This document shows positions 5,436 to 8,153 of a stretch of 8,153 nt of DNA, in pieces. Both the position numbers and the translations under genes were made by a program. The stretch's first letter is position 1; each line of letters starts with the position of its first letter. This DNA is from Acidimicrobiia bacterium (GTDB lineage: Bacteria > Actinomycetota > Acidimicrobiia > IMCC26256 > JAENVU01): contig JAENVU010000211.1 of assembly GCA_016650415.1 (NCBI GenBank), positions 1 through 8,153 on the forward strand. The letters are read 5' to 3'. The notes under the pieces are model-generated. The model was not told the DNA's origin and ran no database searches. It was given only the letters and a program-made list of their open reading frames with translations.

Positions 5436-6575
5436 ATGGAACTGGTACTCGAAGGTGGGCCCGTCGAAATTGTGGGTGCGCTCGATGTCGACCGGTCCGA
5501 AGCGGGGATTGCCCCGCGACGTCTGCCCGCATGGACCCGTCCGCAGATCCCCGACCTGTTCATGGACTTCATGGTCACGCTCACGAGTGGAGTTCGCGTC
5601 ACGTTCCGCACCGACTCGCCCTGGATCGAGCTCGACGCCATGCCGACCGGATTCGTGATCACCGGGATACCCGCACAGCCAGTGGCGTTCGATCTCGTGG
5701 TCGACGAGGAGCGCGTCGCTCGCGCGCAGGGCGACTATGGCACCCGTCTCGTCATCGACCTCGTGACCTTGGATTTGCAGGTCCAGCCGGGTGATCCGGC
5801 GGAGCTGCGCTTCGAAGATCTGGGCTCCGAAATGAAGTCGATCGAACTCTGGTTGCCCCAGAACGCCGCGACCGAGCTGCGGTCGTTGCGCGTCGCCGAC
5901 GGATCCGCGGTCGAACCCGTGCTGCACACCCGACGCCGATGGGCGCACTACGGCAGCTCGATCAGCCACTGCATCGAAGCCCACGGGCCGACCGAGATCT
6001 GGCCGGCCGTCGCGGCGCGTCTCGGCGATGTGGAACTGCTCCAGTTCGGGTTCGCCGGCCAGTGCCATCTCGACCAGTTCGTCGCTCGATCCATCGCGGA
6101 GCAGCAGCCGGATCTGATCAGTCTCAAGGTCGGGATCAACGTCGTCAACGCCGACAGCCTCAAGGAGCGGACCTTCGCGCCCGCGCTGCATGGCTTCTTG
6201 GACACTCTGCGCGAGGCGCAACCCGAGACGCCGATCCTCGTGGTGTCGCCGATCATCTGCCCGCTGGCCGAAGACCATCCCGGACCGACCGTCCCCGATG
6301 GTCACGGTGGATTTCGCGTTGTTCCGGACGGGCCGCCGGAGCTCCGGGCTACGAGCCTGACGCTGCAGCGCATTCGATCCATCGTGGATGCGGTCGTGGC
6401 GGGTCGACGCGATCGCGGTGACGCGAACCTCTTCACCTTCAGCGGTTTGGAGCTGTTCGGCGAAGGTGACGCCCCGACGTTGCCCGACGGCCTCCACCCC
6501 GACGGCGACGGGTACCTCCGGATCGGAGAGCGGTTCGCCGCCCTGGCGTTCGGCCCGGGTCGCCCGTTCGGCTGA
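5436..6575 (+). CDS. SGNH/GDSL hydrolase, SsfX3-like, with N-terminal beta-sandwich
   Basis: A 379-residue protein. Residues about 1-160 are a beta-rich domain of the kind that precedes the catalytic part in SsfX3-like and related carbohydrate-esterase proteins. The SGNH domain follows. Block I is HYGSSIS (171-177), with Ser175 at the nucleophile position of the GDSL motif. Block II is FGFAGQCHLD with Gly208, block III is VGINVVN with Asn235, and block V is DGLHPDGDGY with Asp351 and His354. All four catalytic-class residues are therefore present. YGSSIS..., WPAVAARL, GQCHLDQFVAR and the LISLKVGIN stretch match the Lipase_GDSL_3/SsfX3-like group, whose namesake acts in tetracycline SF2575 biosynthesis; other related two-domain proteins deacetylate sugars. 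The likely reaction is ester hydrolysis or acyl transfer on a small molecule or glycan. No signal peptide is evident, so it is probably cytoplasmic. The ATG at 5436 is supported by a good Shine-Dalgarno site. Confidence 0.92.
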   Translation: MELVLEGGPVEIVGALDVDRSEAGIAPRRLPAWTRPQIPDLFMDFMVTLTSGVRVTFRTDSPWIELDAMPTGFVITGIPAQPVAFDLVVDEERVARAQGDYGTRLVIDLVTLDLQVQPGDPAELRFEDLGSEMKSIELWLPQNAATELRSLRVADGSAVEPVLHTRRRWAHYGSSISHCIEAHGPTEIWPAVAARLGDVELLQFGFAGQCHLDQFVARSIAEQQPDLISLKVGINVVNADSLKERTFAPALHGFLDTLREAQPETPILVVSPIICPLAEDHPGPTVPDGHGGFRVVPDGPPELRATSLTLQRIRSIVDAVVAGRRDRGDANLFTFSGLELFGEGDAPTLPDGLHPDGDGYLRIGERFAALAFGPGRPFG

Positions 6576-6641
6576 TCGTGGGCTCCCTGGTGCCCGCGCG
6601 GACATCCGTGGCGAACCCAGCGACAATGCGGCATCCGGTGA

Positions 6642-6647
6642 GAGGGG
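6642..6647 (+). promoter_or_regulatory. Ribosome-binding site of the phosphatase-fold membrane protein
   Basis: GAGGGG lies 6 bases before the ATG at 6654 and decides the start. The 78-bp gap after the hydrolase stop (6576-6653) has no clear terminator or promoter, so read-through from the hydrolase gene is possible. Confidence 0.7.
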
Positions 6648-6653
6648 AAACGG

Positions 6654-8153
6654 ATGCGCAGTCGAGTGTTCGCGGCAGGTGCGATCGCGATGCTGGTCAT
6701 GGAGATCGCGGCGAGTTCGGCCGGCGCGGTCGTCGCCCCGAGGCCGAGCACGCCACCGCGTGTCCCGATCGATCGGGTCCTGATCATCTCGCTGCCCGGT
6801 GTCGGATGGCGTGACCTTGCCCGCGACGATCTCCCGAACCTTCGCGGTCTGCTCCAGCATGCGGCGATCGCCGACCTGTCGACCCGCGCGCCCGGCATTC
6901 GGAACGACCTGGCGGGGAACTACGCGAGTTTGAGCGCGGGAGACAAGGCGGTCGGCCCGGCTGCGACCGTCGACGCGACCGGTATGGCCTCACCGGGGGC
7001 CGCATACCGCGTGGATGAGCAGCTCGCCGACACGACGGCCGGCGAGATCTTCACTCGCCGGACCGGACGGCTCGCCGGCACGGGCCTGGTGGTCTTCGAC
7101 GCGGCCCGGATCATCGCCGCGAACAACGCCACGCCCTACCAGCCCACGATCGGCGCGTTCGGTGACGCGTTGGCCGGCGCCGGTTGGAACCGGTCGGTCA
7201 TCGCGAACGCCGACGGGGTGGACGTTGCCGGCGGTCCGGCCCGGCCGCGCCGCCCGGCGGCGATCGGGATGATGGATGGCAACGGCACTGTCCCGAGCGG
7301 GGAGGTCGGTGACCGGCTGCTCGCGCCGGCGCCGCTGGTGCCGTTCGGTCAGCATCTCGATGCGAACGCCGTCGAGTACGCCTTCGCGTCGGTGTGGACG
7401 CCGAAGTCGGTGGTGCTCGTCGAGGGCTCGGACCTCGTGCGGGCCGAGGAGTACCGTCCCGCGGTCTCGGCCCGCCGCGCCCGGCAGCTCCGGGCGAACG
7501 CGCTGCGGCGCACGGATGCCCTGGTCGGCCAGGTGCTGACCCACGTGAACTTCGAGCGCGACGCGGTGGTGGTTCTGGGTACCGCGCCGAACCCCGCCGA
7601 CGGCCGGCTCGCCGCGGTCGCGGTGCGCGCTCCCGGTGTCGCGCCGGGCCTTCTGCGCTCGGGGACCACCCAGCGCACGGGGTTCGTGCAACTCATGGAT
7701 GTCGCCCCTTCGGTCCTCGGCCTGGTCGGGGTCGAGGCGCCGCAGACGATGCGCGGGAGGGCGGTGGCTGTCGGCGAGACGAGCAGCGACGCGGCGCGGA
7801 GTCAGCGGTTTCTGATCGACGCGGATGCGGCGGCCCGGTTCCGTTCTGAGATCCAGGCCCCGGTCGCATCGATCTTGCTCCTGATGATCTCGGGCCTGAT
7901 CGGGGTCGGGCTACTCGCCGCGTTCAAGCCGCGATCGGTGTGGTCGGCGATCGCGCTCTGGTGGGCCCCGGTGACCCTGGCGCTCCTGCCGACGATCTTC
8001 CTCGCCCGGGCGTTGCCGTTCCATCGGGTGGGGGCAGGCGGCTACTGGGCATGGATCGGGCTCGGTTCCGTGGCCATGGCGGCCGGCGCGCGGCTGATCG
8101 GTCGCCGTCACGCCCTGGACTCGGTGCTCGTGCTGCTCGCGGCGAGCGTCACC
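6654..8153 (+). CDS. Alkaline-phosphatase-fold-like membrane protein, 3'-truncated by window edge
   Basis: The frame is open for exactly 500 codons to the window end, so the C-terminus is missing. A probable signal peptide or anchor covers residues 1-27 (MRSR, then a hydrophobic Ala-rich stretch to SSAGA). The next part resembles the alkaline phosphatase/phosphodiesterase fold: RVLIISLPGVGWRDL (41-55), LPNLRGLL (60-67), YASLSAGD (90-97), DAVVVLGTAP (303-312) and FVQLMDVAPSVLGLVGV (344-360). The usual metal-binding Asp after strand 1 and the Asp-His pair near the later strand are not apparent (Pro and Thr-Ala-Pro sit there), so it may not be an active phosphatase. Hydrophobic helices follow at about 404-424, 430-450, 464-483 and from 489 on. 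The expected topology is an extracytoplasmic globular domain with a membrane-embedded C-terminal half. I recall similar uncharacterised proteins in actinobacteria; the role is unknown, possibly envelope-related. Confidence 0.85.
   Translation, partial: MRSRVFAAGAIAMLVMEIAASSAGAVVAPRPSTPPRVPIDRVLIISLPGVGWRDLARDDLPNLRGLLQHAAIADLSTRAPGIRNDLAGNYASLSAGDKAVGPAATVDATGMASPGAAYRVDEQLADTTAGEIFTRRTGRLAGTGLVVFDAARIIAANNATPYQPTIGAFGDALAGAGWNRSVIANADGVDVAGGPARPRRPAAIGMMDGNGTVPSGEVGDRLLAPAPLVPFGQHLDANAVEYAFASVWTPKSVVLVEGSDLVRAEEYRPAVSARRARQLRANALRRTDALVGQVLTHVNFERDAVVVLGTAPNPADGRLAAVAVRAPGVAPGLLRSGTTQRTGFVQLMDVAPSVLGLVGVEAPQTMRGRAVAVGETSSDAARSQRFLIDADAAARFRSEIQAPVASILLLMISGLIGVGLLAAFKPRSVWSAIALWWAPVTLALLPTIFLARALPFHRVGAGGYWAWIGLGSVAMAAGARLIGRRHALDSVLVLLAASVT

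Noticed and set aside
5334..6860. A 508-codon minus-strand open frame
   Set aside because: It lies opposite the SGNH hydrolase, which has complete catalytic blocks, and runs through the next gene's signal peptide region. The composition is that of an antisense shadow in GC-rich DNA.

Overview
The window is very GC-rich, densely coding bacterial DNA with short intergenic gaps and few convincing Shine-Dalgarno sites. The proteins are rich in Arg, Ala, Asp and Val. This fits a free-living high-GC actinobacterium. An Acidimicrobiia-like (Ilumatobacter-type) source is my guess from protein style and the repeat type, not something the sequence proves. No tRNA, rRNA, CRISPR array, transposase or phage gene is visible. 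I count eight protein genes. The first and last run off the window edges.

Left block (minus strand, 1-2814): three genes read right to left and probably form one operon. They are a glyoxalase/bleomycin-resistance-type VOC protein (2365-2814), a DUF6807 ('PmoA family') protein (1349-2320), and a large helical-toroid protein resembling DUF2264 (1-1361, 3' end outside the window). The last two overlap by 13 bp. DUF6807 and DUF2264-type proteins usually sit among sugar or polysaccharide catabolism genes, so I infer a carbohydrate-related role. The DUF6807 gene carries an in-frame, roughly 60-codon repetitive insert in its second half, the most unusual feature of the window.

Middle block (plus strand, 2868-4505): a HAD hydrolase of the YihX type and, 3 bp downstream, a protein with the iron-binding residues of a 2-oxoglutarate/Fe(II) dioxygenase. 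They are tightly coupled and probably co-transcribed. They diverge from the VOC operon across a 53-bp gap.

Right block (4527-8153): a class I SAM-dependent methyltransferase on the minus strand converges with the dioxygenase-like gene. It diverges from an SGNH/GDSL hydrolase of the SsfX3-like type with an N-terminal beta-sandwich. Downstream of the hydrolase on the same strand is a secreted or membrane-anchored alkaline-phosphatase-fold protein followed by transmembrane helices, truncated by the window end. It seems to lack the usual metal ligands. The methyltransferase/hydrolase intergenic gap holds a 19-bp dyad that could be an operator.

I see no complete new defence or mobile system. The best leads are the coding repeat element inside the DUF6807 gene, the HAD/dioxygenase pair, and the apparently catalytically dead phosphatase-like membrane protein.
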